A stretch of DNA of 64,000 nucleotides from Saprospiraceae bacterium (GTDB lineage: Bacteria; Bacteroidota; Bacteroidia; Chitinophagales; Saprospiraceae): assembly GCA_028284395.1 (NCBI GenBank), contig JANQRV010000535.1, positions 1 to 64,000 on the forward strand. The letters run 5' to 3'. Made by a program: the position numbers and the translations under genes. This document shows, one piece after another, positions 17,154 to 25,934 of this stretch; position 1 is the first letter of the stretch, and every line of letters begins with the position of its first letter. Below the pieces are notes generated by a model. The model saw nothing but the letters and a program-made list of their open reading frames with translations. It ran no database searches and was not told the DNA's origin.

Positions 17154-17746
17154 ATTTCCCGCCATTGTGATTTTTGTCTGAAAAAACCCTCTGTCGCCCG
17201 AAGTTAAGTTTAACCACTCCAATACGAACTAAAGTTTGTAAATTGAAAATGGACCAAAATTACAGCTGCCATGAGTAAAGCCCTCCCTTTGTTCAAGCGT
17301 AAACAAATAATAAAAGACCGACAAACAGAAATCCATTGCATACATTAAACCGGCCGTTTTGCAAAACCAACATCATATACACCGCCACATAATCACAGGT
17401 AGTTTTAGTATAGGAAACCAGTCTGAGAAAACAAATTCCATAAAACCAGACAAAAATGATTTTCCCGAACACCGTTTTCAACAATACCCAGCCAGCTGCT
17501 CTTTCTTTTGATGTTTAGCCATCCCCAAATTAAAGAGGAACAAATGTTATTACAGAATGATCCTTGAAACCAACATCCGCCTCCGATTGGTACCGGCCTC
17601 AAGGTGGGGCAATTACTCTTTTGAACAAATGATGATGGTGACGAATAAAAAATACGGCAAAGGATGTTCTCCCTCATAAAATCAACAACTTGCATTTCCC
17701 AAGGAATACTCGTATTTTCAAAAGAATTACAACTCCAAAATCTTCT
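17154..17746. other. Intergenic region
   Basis: No supportable gene on either strand; minus-strand open frames here lack a recognisable protein. A 25-codon plus-strand frame at 17271 has no support. AT-rich; presumably holds the terminator of the lipoprotein operon and the promoter of the next gene. Confidence 0.4.
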
Positions 17747-18175
17747 ATGGAAGCAGCAGGAAGAATTTCTCCAAATATCTTAATAAGACCACTGTGGGGC
17801 ATAATTGTCGCCATATTGGGAACTGCTATGATATTACATTTGAGGTCATCCCAACTGACTGCAGCCGAATATTCGGAACTCGATCTAGGTAACCTGCTCC
17901 TGGCGATGGAAAGTGGAGACATCCCCTCAGAAGAGGAAATTATCATGTGGGAACAGCTGCTCCAAAGATTGAAAAATCAGATTGATGCTGGTGTTCCCTT
18001 GACGGAAGTGCAAATTGATCAGCTACAACGTTTGTATGACCTGACGAAAGCATACGTCCCATGGCTGGAAAATCTATTTGAATTGCTAAAAACCATTATT
18101 CAGCAAATTACGTTAGATAATGCAGCACTAGAAATCGAATTGTCCAATCAACCTAATCAAAAGTCGGATGAATAA
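17747..18175 (+). CDS. Small hypothetical one-pass membrane protein
   Basis: 142 residues from the ATG at 17747; the frame is open from a TTG at 17690 (161 residues). A hydrophobic helix (LWGIIVAILGTAMIL) lies near residues 12-28, followed by a helical, acidic cytoplasmic or periplasmic part with two stretches of heptad-like leucines. No family recognised. The next gene overlaps its end by eight bases, so the two are probably translated together. Confidence 0.6.
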   Translation: MEAAGRISPNILIRPLWGIIVAILGTAMILHLRSSQLTAAEYSELDLGNLLLAMESGDIPSEEEIIMWEQLLQRLKNQIDAGVPLTEVQIDQLQRLYDLTKAYVPWLENLFELLKTIIQQITLDNAALEIELSNQPNQKSDE

Positions 18176-18434
18176 TGAATTGACGATATATCATTTTCTT
18201 GCCAGTCAGAACATTGATTATTCTATTTGTTCGATTGAGGCTCTTTTGAATAAGGTCGAGGTGTATTTCCAACTCATTGAAGAAGAAAAGTACTTTTCTG
18301 ACCAAATGCTAATCTTCTCTCAGAGTCTGGAGGAAAACCGGAATGGGTTGGACGCCTTGCGTGTGAACATGAAAGCTTTGGATTTGGTTTCTCGTGGAAA
18401 AGTTGCGGATCCGGCCGGACGAAAATCAGATTAA
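18168..18434 (+). CDS. Small hypothetical protein, possibly cut by an in-frame stop
   Basis: An 88-residue helical protein that overlaps the preceding gene by eight bases. No family recognised. After the TAA at 18432-18434 the same frame stays open for a further 33 codons (to about 18539) and reads like a coherent, charged sequence (LWDRQNAKVIKGTQALKDH), so the stop may be a recent nonsense mutation in a gene of about 120 residues. Confidence 0.5.
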   Translation: MNNELTIYHFLASQNIDYSICSIEALLNKVEVYFQLIEEEKYFSDQMLIFSQSLEENRNGLDALRVNMKALDLVSRGKVADPAGRKSD

Positions 18435-18539
18435 TGCCCCAACTTCGATAACCGCAAACAACTCTGGGACCGTCAAAACGCCAAAGTGATCAAGGGAACC
18501 CAAGCTTTAAAGGATCACATAATCATTCAAGATTCTTAG

Positions 18540-18835
18540 ATTTTATTCCAGCCCACTGCTTTAAAACAAGCAGATAAATTGACCTCAAATTCTTTTCCAA
18601 GCTCTCCGAAAATAGCCAAGTGTAAGTTTTGCCCAGTAGATGAAATGCGGACGAGCCAACCTCCAGGAGACCATTACCCACTAAAGGTTTCTTCATAAAT
18701 AACTGACCTACCCTTCCTCCTTCTTCTCTTCCCTGTTCAACTCCCACTTTTCAATAGTTCTACCTGCCAAACCCACGAAAAATCAACGATCTTCAAAAGG
18801 ACAATGAATCAAACACCACTACAAATCCGTCTGCC
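18540..18835. other. Intergenic region
   Basis: Nothing recognised. C/T-rich plus strand; a minus-strand open frame (18523-18747) has no start context or recognisable protein. Confidence 0.35.
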
Positions 18836-18970
18836 ATGTATTTCGTACTTACTTTTGGTATCATCCTGGCCGTCCTAGTCTGGGCACAGATTCAAAAAAA
18901 TGAAAAAAAAATCAAAACTAAAGATGATGCTTTCAGGGTAAAGTGCACTAATGGACGAATTCAATTTTGA
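18836..18970 (+). CDS. Very small putative membrane protein
   Basis: A 44-codon frame: ATG, one hydrophobic helix (FVLTFGIILAVLVWAQ), then a Lys-rich tail. Its stop overlaps the TTG upstream of the next lipoprotein gene by four bases. The composition (helix followed by charged tail) is typical of small membrane proteins, but no homologue is known to me. Confidence 0.35.
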   Translation: MYFVLTFGIILAVLVWAQIQKNEKKIKTKDDAFRVKCTNGRIQF

Positions 18971-18993
18971 AAACCATTAAATCCTTTTACATC

Positions 18994-19809
18994 ATGAAAA
19001 AGCAATTTCATCTTTCATTCTTTCTAACACTTGCGATCGGTATTTCTGTATTCACTTCTTGCGAAAAAGAAGAGATACTACCTGCCGAGAACTTTACCGA
19101 ACAACTCTCAGATCCTGAAATTGAAGCAAGACTGCCACAACTGACCAATGGTCGATCTCTATTCGAACAATTACCTGACAGTCTGGTCACATGGCTAGAA
19201 GAGCAAACTGAGGAAGAGCCAGAAGCAAACATTGAAACCAGAGCAGGATTGCAACCAACGTACCAGGTTTATATGAAGGGTAAAACGGTAGGTGGACAGT
19301 ACCGTTTCAGTCGTTATGGTTGTTTACAATTACGTAATACGGTTCGGGCGGGTAATCTAGGTAATCTTTCCAATGGGCGAAATCCTTTTGATCTTGCTTT
19401 GTTCTCAGGTCTACCCGTAGCTGGACAACGAGGTTCCATCTGGTTCATGACCAATACTGCCCTTTGTCAAATCAACGATCAAATTGGTTGTCTCAACAAC
19501 GGCGGTGCCTTAGATGTGGTTCACATGAAATACGATGCTAAAGAGCGTCTATTGGTCATTGACGTTGACGGTAATTTCGTCAACAATGCAGCCGCTGGTA
19601 ATTCTCTTCTGGCTTTACTGAATATTTTTAATACCACGAATTACTCCCCTGCCTATCGCATCATTCAAGGTCGAATGGTGATCCAATTTTCCAGAGATTT
19701 CAAGACACTTGCCGGGGCAACTTATCTCAAGGGTTCTTCATTTTCGACTGCACCGGTGGATTATTATGCTGAGTTTGCAGGTAGGACTAGTCGTAATTGT
19801 AACCCCTAA
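18994..19809 (+). CDS. Secreted lipoprotein, unknown function
   Basis: 271 residues from the ATG at 18994, which directly precedes the signal sequence KKQFHLSFFLTLAIGISVFTSC; the lipobox is FTSC. An acidic linker (EEQTEEEPEANIETRAG) leads to a beta-rich domain of about 180 residues with four Cys and many Gly/Asn turns, ending in CNP. No family recognised. It stands alone and is followed by a strong terminator. Confidence 0.75.
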   Translation: MKKQFHLSFFLTLAIGISVFTSCEKEEILPAENFTEQLSDPEIEARLPQLTNGRSLFEQLPDSLVTWLEEQTEEEPEANIETRAGLQPTYQVYMKGKTVGGQYRFSRYGCLQLRNTVRAGNLGNLSNGRNPFDLALFSGLPVAGQRGSIWFMTNTALCQINDQIGCLNNGGALDVVHMKYDAKERLLVIDVDGNFVNNAAAGNSLLALLNIFNTTNYSPAYRIIQGRMVIQFSRDFKTLAGATYLKGSSFSTAPVDYYAEFAGRTSRNCNP

Positions 19810-19842
19810 CATCTTCCGACAACTAAATCTAAAATTCTTCTT

Positions 19843-19888
19843 GATGCCAGTCTAGTTCTTAGTCGAACAGACCGGCATCTTTTCTTTT
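19843..19888 (+). terminator. Rho-independent terminator
   Basis: GATGCCAGTCT and AGACCGGCATC form an 11-bp stem with one mismatch around a 15-base loop, followed by TTTTCTTTT. It lies 34 bases after the lipoprotein stop. Confidence 0.8.
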
Positions 19889-20864
19889 GATTAATTATCT
19901 CATTACTCAAACGTCTTTGAACCCCTTTAAGCTTAAAGATTCTGGTAGTGATCGTCATCACCTATGAAAGAGCAAAAGGCCTCCTTCTTTCACCCCTATA
20001 TTGCCCCATTTAATGTGCGATCCGCTCAATATAATCCGATGATTAAGAGATAAATTGAAATCCAAGAGTACATTTTTCTCCAAAATAGCAGGGTCGGCAA
20101 ATTCACACTAAAGGACTTGTTTTCAGAAACAAATAGTTGAAGAAAAGTCATTATATTTTGAGTCTTAATCTTTGTAATCTTCGTTTTGGCTCTCCCTTCA
20201 TATGAATCCAAAAATTATAGACCTAATATGATAGCAAATCAGGCTAAAGGGAAAAGAATTAGAGATAGTCAAACCAAAATGGTATAGCGAAAGATCCCGA
20301 CCTGATAAAGTGTCCTCCCCTAGTCGCATTCAATAGTAATAACATATACAAACTGAAATGGCGAATTCAAACTGCTTTTTTTCCGCGCATCTGCGTTAGA
20401 AAGTCTCGAATGAGCTTGGGGCTATGTCTATGTTTTTTGCCTTGCTGAACGACAAAATAAGCTACCTTGAATTATGCCCTCATCAATTCAAAATGGTGTA
20501 AATAATTATAAAAAGAGACCAGGCAAAGTTACGAAGATCCCATTTTATAATTATTTACAATAAATCAAGCTCGGTAGGTACAATAAAATAAGTTTAGAAA
20601 AAGGGAAAAATATATTGCTGGATCAAAAACAAAATGTAGTTGAAGGATCTAGGGAACTGAAAATCGGTTTTCGGGCAGAAATAGGGCTGCTGAGTCAGAA
20701 AGGATCAGGATTCCAATATATTATGTACACAAAAAGAAAGCCATCGATCTTGATACGACTAGGATCATTTACGTCACTTCTATGACTATGGAATACAGTC
20801 TTGTAAAATAACCAGGCAATCGCTTTAGTTCCAAGCTCTTTACATGTAAATTTGAAGATTGGCT
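19889..20864. other. Long intergenic region
   Basis: No convincing gene in about 980 bases. It contains the second copy of the dispersed repeat (20405-20459) and, at about 20567-20790, a plus-strand open stretch without a proper start that might be a gene remnant. The end of the minus-strand CHAT gene lies at its right border without a visible terminator hairpin. Confidence 0.4.
20405..20459 (+). repeat. Interspersed repeat, copy 2
   Basis: Matches positions 4-58 at roughly 70 percent, including GGCTATG, GTTTTTTGCCT and TGAA. Here the hairpin arms are not preserved, so this copy does not look like a terminator. Confidence 0.35.
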
Positions 20865-23800
20865 TCAGTCAATAGCCTCCATGTCTCCAATACTAACAAA
20901 AGGTGCCCAATAATACGGGCTGGCTTTTTCTCCCTCGTTTGATTCTAAATATTTTCTCTGTGCTTGCCAAAGCGCCGTGTCTTTATCCATTCCCTTTTTT
21001 AGATTAATGTGGAAATCAATCATAATATCCTTAGTTTGCTGGTCTTTTACGCTCCAGAGTGTTGTGACTATGCTCTTGGCTCCAGCATAGGCAAAGGCAC
21101 GGGCTAGGCTAATGATGCCTTCTCCTCGTTGCAACTCACCAATTCCTGTTTGGCAAGCGCTGAGTACTACCAAGTCAGCATTGAGTTGTAAATTGTAGAT
21201 ATCTTTGATGTAAAGCAGTTCGTTTTCGACATCATCTTTGATTTCCGTAAAGGCTAGATAAGCGAATTCCCCAATCTGATCATGGGCTTCTCCATGCGTA
21301 GCCAGATGCAGGATTTGATAATCTCCGGCGCTTTTAATGAATCTTTCTTCTGTTGCTTCCTTCTGTTGTAAGACGTCTCCTTTCCACAAACTCCGGATCG
21401 TTTGGGTCTCCTCGCCACTGTGTGGAAGTGGTTCTGGCGAATTGCGCATTCCAACCAAATCCGCAATGCCCAATTTCTCTAATTCAGCCAAGCGTTCAGG
21501 AGTAATTTTGTAAGAAGTACCATCGTAGTGTGGAGCCACGGCCAAAACACTTTTTTTAGGTACCCACCGGTGCTCTTTGTTAATCATCTCTTTCAATAGA
21601 GTAGCAGAATAGGAATAACTTATTCGGTGATTCATCCCAAGATATTGATGCTCCTTAAATCGATGAGTAAGACCTGACTTTTCCTTGATCAAGGCTTGAA
21701 ATGGGACATACCCCAAGACTCCGTCCGGTATGATGGTGACTCTGGAACCAAGCTTGGTTTCTACAGGCGCAACCAGTTTTTGGTAGAGTAAATGTGCAGC
21801 CTCCGCAAAACGTTCAGCAGCAGAGGTCTTATTGCGATAACTGGGATCAATATCCTCCTCCTTCCTAACATACGGACCGTACAACCCCAAGCGCATTTGT
21901 TGAATGAGAGAATCCAAAGGAAAGTCTTTCTTTATTTGTACAACGTCGAAATGATTCTTGGCGACGGTAAACACAAAAATGGAACTATCACCGACGAAGT
22001 ATTCAACTAAAGTTTGATCGCCCTTCAATATTTGTTGTTGGACTTCTTCCAGCGAAATAGTACTAAGATCGTATTTCAGTCGGTAGTATTCTGGGTAATT
22101 CTTTTCAAATTGCATTTTAAGGGAATCATACCGACTCCGCAAATCGAAAAGTAAACCACTAAGTGCTAAAGTTGAGGAATCAATTTCTGTTTTCCCTTTT
22201 TCGAGTTCCACAGCTCTGCTCTTTTCGTAAAATGTAATCTCATTTCGAAGATGATTTTCCTCATTGATTAATTCATCTGGTATATTGGAGAAATGTAATG
22301 CTTTAGCTTCCTTCATAGCCTTGTATAGCCGAAAGGATTTGGATTTTTCGCTATGGTTGAATGTTTTTGCTTTCAATTGGACGTCACCATTATTGTCAAA
22401 ATTTAATAGGTGAGTTTCAATAAGATTTTCCATTAAGGGGAACGCGACTTTTGAAAGCTCCGAGGCTTCGAAATTGTCTTGCTTTATTAGCAAGTCACTG
22501 GTAATGCCCGCCCCAATCTCTAACCAAAACTGCGCACTTTCCAAATGCTCATAATCGTTTGATTCTCTTGCAAACCAATCCTTGTAAAGTTCGCCAATTT
22601 TCAGTGCTGTATAACTAAATAGGAAAATATCATTAACGCCATTTATTGAGTCTGGTCCTGTGTAATTAAAAGCCTCAATAGACTTAAGGTAAGTACTCTC
22701 CGCTTGTGGATAATTCATCTGGGCATGATAGATTTCTCCAAGTACCCGGCAGGAGGCACCTAATTCAGGATGCAATGTGCCAAGAAAATCGGTTCTGATC
22801 GCAATGGACCTTTGCGCATATTCGATAGCTTTAGAATAGCTCTTTTTTCCCCGGTAACTTAGCGCCAAATTCTGATAAGAATTTGCCAAATCATAGCCAT
22901 CATCTCCCAGTAATTTTTTGCGGATCTCTAAGGCTCGCAAATGATATTTAATCGCCTCATCGTAGTTTTTTTTGTTGTTCAAAGTAATGCCAAGATTATT
23001 ATAAGCGGAAGCCGTTTCAAGATGCTCTTCCCCATAAATTTCGTGGCTAACCTCCAACGCTTTATTAAAATAATCAGCTGCCTTGATGAAATCACCGATC
23101 TTATCATAATTTATACCCAAATTCGTATAAGTTGCTTTTATGGCATTTCGTTTGGCAGTTTTACTATTAAGAAAAATCTCCAGAGCTTTTTCTTGAAACG
23201 CAATACCTTTACTGAGTTCATTCATCTTTTCATGAATGATTCCAATATTCACATAAGAGTCACCCACTCGATGGTGCCTTGCACCATAAATCTCGATTTT
23301 TAAATTTAGGGCCTTTTGTAAATGTTCAATTGCTGATTCATAATCGCCCAGATCTTTGTAAATTAAGCCTAACCTATTGTATACCACTGTAAAAATCGGA
23401 TGTAGAGGCTCCAATAGCTCATTTAGTATTTCCAATGTTTTCATCGTATACGATAGTGCCATTTGATATTCTCCCAATTTGCCATATATGAAACTAATCT
23501 TATCAAGAATTCCAGCGACGCCAACATTGTTCTCCCCCACATTTTGATTTTGAATTTTTAGCGCCAATTCTAAGTACTCAATGGATCTATGGTATTGCTC
23601 TTTCAAACGATATGAATCTCCAATTTGCTCATAGATTTTTGCGACCTCTATGTTGGTTTCCGAGGTACTTTGGATAACGACCCGAAGAGCCTTCTCCTTC
23701 ATTTCAATGGCCTGATCAAATTTTCTCAGATTGTCGTAGGATTGTCCAAGATTTCGATAGGAGGCCGCCACGGCAGGGGCATCTTCCCCAAATAAATTCA

Positions 23801-24866
23801 CCCTGATCTCAAGTGCTTTTTCTTTATGTTCAAGACCGACATCGTAACGCCCGACTGCATCGTTTCTATTCCCCAAGTTATCATAGAAATTGGCTAAATG
23901 CGGATGGTTTTCTCCAAATTTCTCTTCATATATTTCTATAGCTTTTTTGGCATATTCGATTGCAAGGTCATGTTGCCCCATTTTACCGTAGCTACTTGAT
24001 AAATTGTTATAATCAATGGCAACGTTGGGATGCTGTTCTCCCAATATCTTCTTATTAATTTCGAGGGACTTCTCTTTGAATTCTATAGCTTTTTTATCGT
24101 CGCCCATTTTTTGGAATTGAACCCCGAGGTTAGTATAGGTATCTGCTATTGTGGTATGTTCCTCGCCAAAAATATCTCTTCTAATTTTCAAGGCCTTTTC
24201 ATGGAATTCAATTGCCTCTTCTCTTCGATTTGCGTGACCGTAGATTATTCCCGCTGTACTATACGTTGAAGCCATCTCCTTACTGTTAGATAATTCTAGA
24301 TCTAAAAATATTTGTATAGCGGTATCTAACATACTTATTGCGTTTGTATAGTCCAGTTCTATGTCATATGCTATGCTGAGATCATGATAAGATCTTGCCA
24401 AATCGATGTGGCTCTGGCCGAACAATTTCTTACGAAGCCCAAATGCTTCTTGGTGATACTTGAAAGATAAACCATAATCTCCTTTCAAACGGTTGATAAC
24501 TCCCAAGATGTAAAGCGACTGAGCGACTTCTTCATGTTCTTCTCCATATAATTTGCGTTGAAACAGAATGGCATCTTCAAATATCTCAATTGCTTTGTCA
24601 TAAGAGCCGGACTTATAATTAACAAGACCACATTCAATGGAAGCCTCTACTGTATGCTCCGATTCCTCTCCTTCCAATTTCTTATAAATCACTTGGGCAA
24701 GTTGAGCTTTTTCAAGAGCTTGATCATATAATTGCTGTTCACGAAGTGCTTTTGCTTCTTCCAAATACTGTATTGCTAGACTAGTATCTCCCGGGCTATA
24801 TTCTGACTGCCCTGTCAAGAAATAGGCCTGAAATAGAGATATAAAGATTATCGTAAGTGTTCTCAT
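20865..24866 (-). CDS. Exported TPR-CHAT protein (putative caspase-like protease), 1333 aa
   Basis: An N-terminal signal peptide (residues 1-19, MRTLTIIFISLFQAYFLTG) is followed by more than a dozen TPR units of about 42 residues of the kinesin-light-chain type (YNNLGNxYxxxGxYDxAIEyxekALeI), to about residue 790. A helical linker leads to a C-terminal CHAT domain. The catalytic dyad of this caspase-like family is present: His1191 in LHLATHG and Cys1238 in LSACQTG, followed by the RGEGIISLARAF segment. CHAT domains cut peptides; TPRs usually sense or bind. The signal peptide places it in the periplasm or beyond, unlike cytoplasmic TPR-CHAT of type III-E CRISPR. The longest of the five paralogues in the window; separate from the three-gene operon upstream by the small secreted gene. 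Confidence 0.92.
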   Translation of the reverse strand: MRTLTIIFISLFQAYFLTGQSEYSPGDTSLAIQYLEEAKALREQQLYDQALEKAQLAQVIYKKLEGEESEHTVEASIECGLVNYKSGSYDKAIEIFEDAILFQRKLYGEEHEEVAQSLYILGVINRLKGDYGLSFKYHQEAFGLRKKLFGQSHIDLARSYHDLSIAYDIELDYTNAISMLDTAIQIFLDLELSNSKEMASTYSTAGIIYGHANRREEAIEFHEKALKIRRDIFGEEHTTIADTYTNLGVQFQKMGDDKKAIEFKEKSLEINKKILGEQHPNVAIDYNNLSSSYGKMGQHDLAIEYAKKAIEIYEEKFGENHPHLANFYDNLGNRNDAVGRYDVGLEHKEKALEIRVNLFGEDAPAVAASYRNLGQSYDNLRKFDQAIEMKEKALRVVIQSTSETNIEVAKIYEQIGDSYRLKEQYHRSIEYLELALKIQNQNVGENNVGVAGILDKISFIYGKLGEYQMALSYTMKTLEILNELLEPLHPIFTVVYNRLGLIYKDLGDYESAIEHLQKALNLKIEIYGARHHRVGDSYVNIGIIHEKMNELSKGIAFQEKALEIFLNSKTAKRNAIKATYTNLGINYDKIGDFIKAADYFNKALEVSHEIYGEEHLETASAYNNLGITLNNKKNYDEAIKYHLRALEIRKKLLGDDGYDLANSYQNLALSYRGKKSYSKAIEYAQRSIAIRTDFLGTLHPELGASCRVLGEIYHAQMNYPQAESTYLKSIEAFNYTGPDSINGVNDIFLFSYTALKIGELYKDWFARESNDYEHLESAQFWLEIGAGITSDLLIKQDNFEASELSKVAFPLMENLIETHLLNFDNNGDVQLKAKTFNHSEKSKSFRLYKAMKEAKALHFSNIPDELINEENHLRNEITFYEKSRAVELEKGKTEIDSSTLALSGLLFDLRSRYDSLKMQFEKNYPEYYRLKYDLSTISLEEVQQQILKGDQTLVEYFVGDSSIFVFTVAKNHFDVVQIKKDFPLDSLIQQMRLGLYGPYVRKEEDIDPSYRNKTSAAERFAEAAHLLYQKLVAPVETKLGSRVTIIPDGVLGYVPFQALIKEKSGLTHRFKEHQYLGMNHRISYSYSATLLKEMINKEHRWVPKKSVLAVAPHYDGTSYKITPERLAELEKLGIADLVGMRNSPEPLPHSGEETQTIRSLWKGDVLQQKEATEERFIKSAGDYQILHLATHGEAHDQIGEFAYLAFTEIKDDVENELLYIKDIYNLQLNADLVVLSACQTGIGELQRGEGIISLARAFAYAGAKSIVTTLWSVKDQQTKDIMIDFHINLKKGMDKDTALWQAQRKYLESNEGEKASPYYWAPFVSIGDMEAID

Positions 24867-24935
24867 GATTCAAGGGTTTTAATGAATTCCAAACGTATTC
24901 ATTTTAAAGTATGGAACTTTTCTAAAAGATCTAAA

Positions 24936-24985
24936 GGATGGAACATAAAAGTTCTACCAATCGGTATTTCTTTTAAGTTCCATCC
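24936..24985 (-). terminator. Stem-loop between small secreted gene and CHAT gene
   Basis: GGATGGAACATAAAAG pairs with CTTTTAAGTTCCATCC (one mismatch) over 16 bp around an 18-base loop. It lies after the stop of the minus-strand gene ending at 25014 and 70 bases before the CHAT start at 24866. There is no long T run, so it may be a weak terminator, an mRNA-processing site or an attenuator that lowers expression of the large downstream gene. Confidence 0.5.
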
Positions 24986-25013
24986 CAATTTACTTGGTCA
25001 AAACCAAATACAC

Positions 25014-25430
25014 CTAAAATTGCGAAACATAATAGGTGCCGCTTGAATGTACAATCGAATAAGAGTAACCGTCATAAATACCGATGTATCCAGAGTTGTT
25101 CGAGTTTGCGGCAAAATAGTACTCTGATTTCAAATTGTATTGAGTCCAGTTTTGACCATTAGTTGTTACCCAAATTGTCCGGGAGTTGTTGTAGTTATTC
25201 ACAACATTGATATTGATATACCGATCGTTATCTTGTAAAAAATGCTTTTTGAAAGCGTAGCCCCCTGCGGTGGCAACAATACCTCCAACGGCTTTCTTGC
25301 CGGTCCATTTTAATAATTTAGAGCCCCCTTTGATAGCACTCTTCAAAATGTTGGCTCTCTGAGCAAAAGTAGGGTTGACAGCACCTGCTGCAAATACAAG
25401 CAACAAGACAAAAATAATTCTGAATTTCAT
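25014..25430 (-). CDS. Small secreted protein with Gly/Ala-rich amphipathic segment
   Basis: A 138-residue protein with signal peptide (about residues 1-23, ending TFAQ). Residues 27-65 are Lys-, Gly- and Ala-rich (SAIKGGSKLLKWTGKKAVGG, then IVATAGGYAFKKHF), which looks membrane-active, followed by a Tyr/Asn/Ser-rich beta region. No family recognised. It lies between CHAT protease genes and has its own copy of the bipartite promoter element found in front of the CHAT operon. This makes it a candidate partner or substrate of the CHAT proteins, by analogy with known CHAT protease-substrate pairs; that is inference only. Confidence 0.7.
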   Translation of the reverse strand: MKFRIIFVLLLVFAAGAVNPTFAQRANILKSAIKGGSKLLKWTGKKAVGGIVATAGGYAFKKHFLQDNDRYININVVNNYNNSRTIWVTTNGQNWTQYNLKSEYYFAANSNNSGYIGIYDGYSYSIVHSSGTYYVSQF

Positions 25431-25934
25431 AACAGTAAATTTTGATTAAAAATTAAATTGATTGCTAGCTATCAATCATTAGTGCAGCATGAAGAAAAAA
25501 CGTCATCCTGACTTTCATTTTTTCTTATTTTTGATTGACCTTTCCCCACAAAAGAGGTGACACCAGAACAACAAAATGAGCGATAACAGCATATAAATAC
25601 GGCAAATTCCTTAGAAGAAATTGTCTCAGAGTTACAACTTTAACTCCTTGAAATAGCGCACATTGAATATTTTAACTCTGTTTGAAATCGACTAAAGATC
25701 CCTATACTCCTGTGGCATGTCCAATCATCCTGCTAGATCTAACTACGTCGGAGTAGATTACTTTCGTAATTGAATATATAGCTCAGACGGCTTGACACTT
25801 GTAAACGTACTGTTATAAAGGTATTTTAAAGGACCCAGAAGTACCACGTAAAGAGTAGCCCACCACCATTTACCAGATCTGCATAAGGATCCTTTCTGCT
25901 TCAGCTAATCTGTAAATCAAGCCATAGCAAAAAG
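25431..25934. other. Intergenic region with duplicated promoter
   Basis: No gene. Bases 25476-25570 are clearly related to the divergent sigma/CHAT promoter region at 36241-36340 (shared GAAAAAACGTCATC, poly-T tract, then TGACCTTT and CCC), so a promoter region has been duplicated. The rest to 25934 is featureless apart from the end of the CHAT gene at 25935. Confidence 0.5.
25481..25507 (-). promoter_or_regulatory. ECF-type promoter element for the small secreted gene
   Basis: On the minus strand GATGACGTTTT (25497-25507) is followed after ten bases by TGCACT (25481-25486), 51 bases before the start at 25430. The same words at the same spacing lie in front of the CHAT operon; see the element at 36246. 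Assigned as -35 and -10 by analogy. Confidence 0.6.

Noticed and set aside
17271-17348. 25-codon plus-strand ORF
   Set aside because: Chance-size frame with no hydrophobic segment or other support.
20567-20790. Start-less open stretch of about 75 codons
   Set aside because: No start codon and no recognisable protein; mentioned only as a possible remnant.
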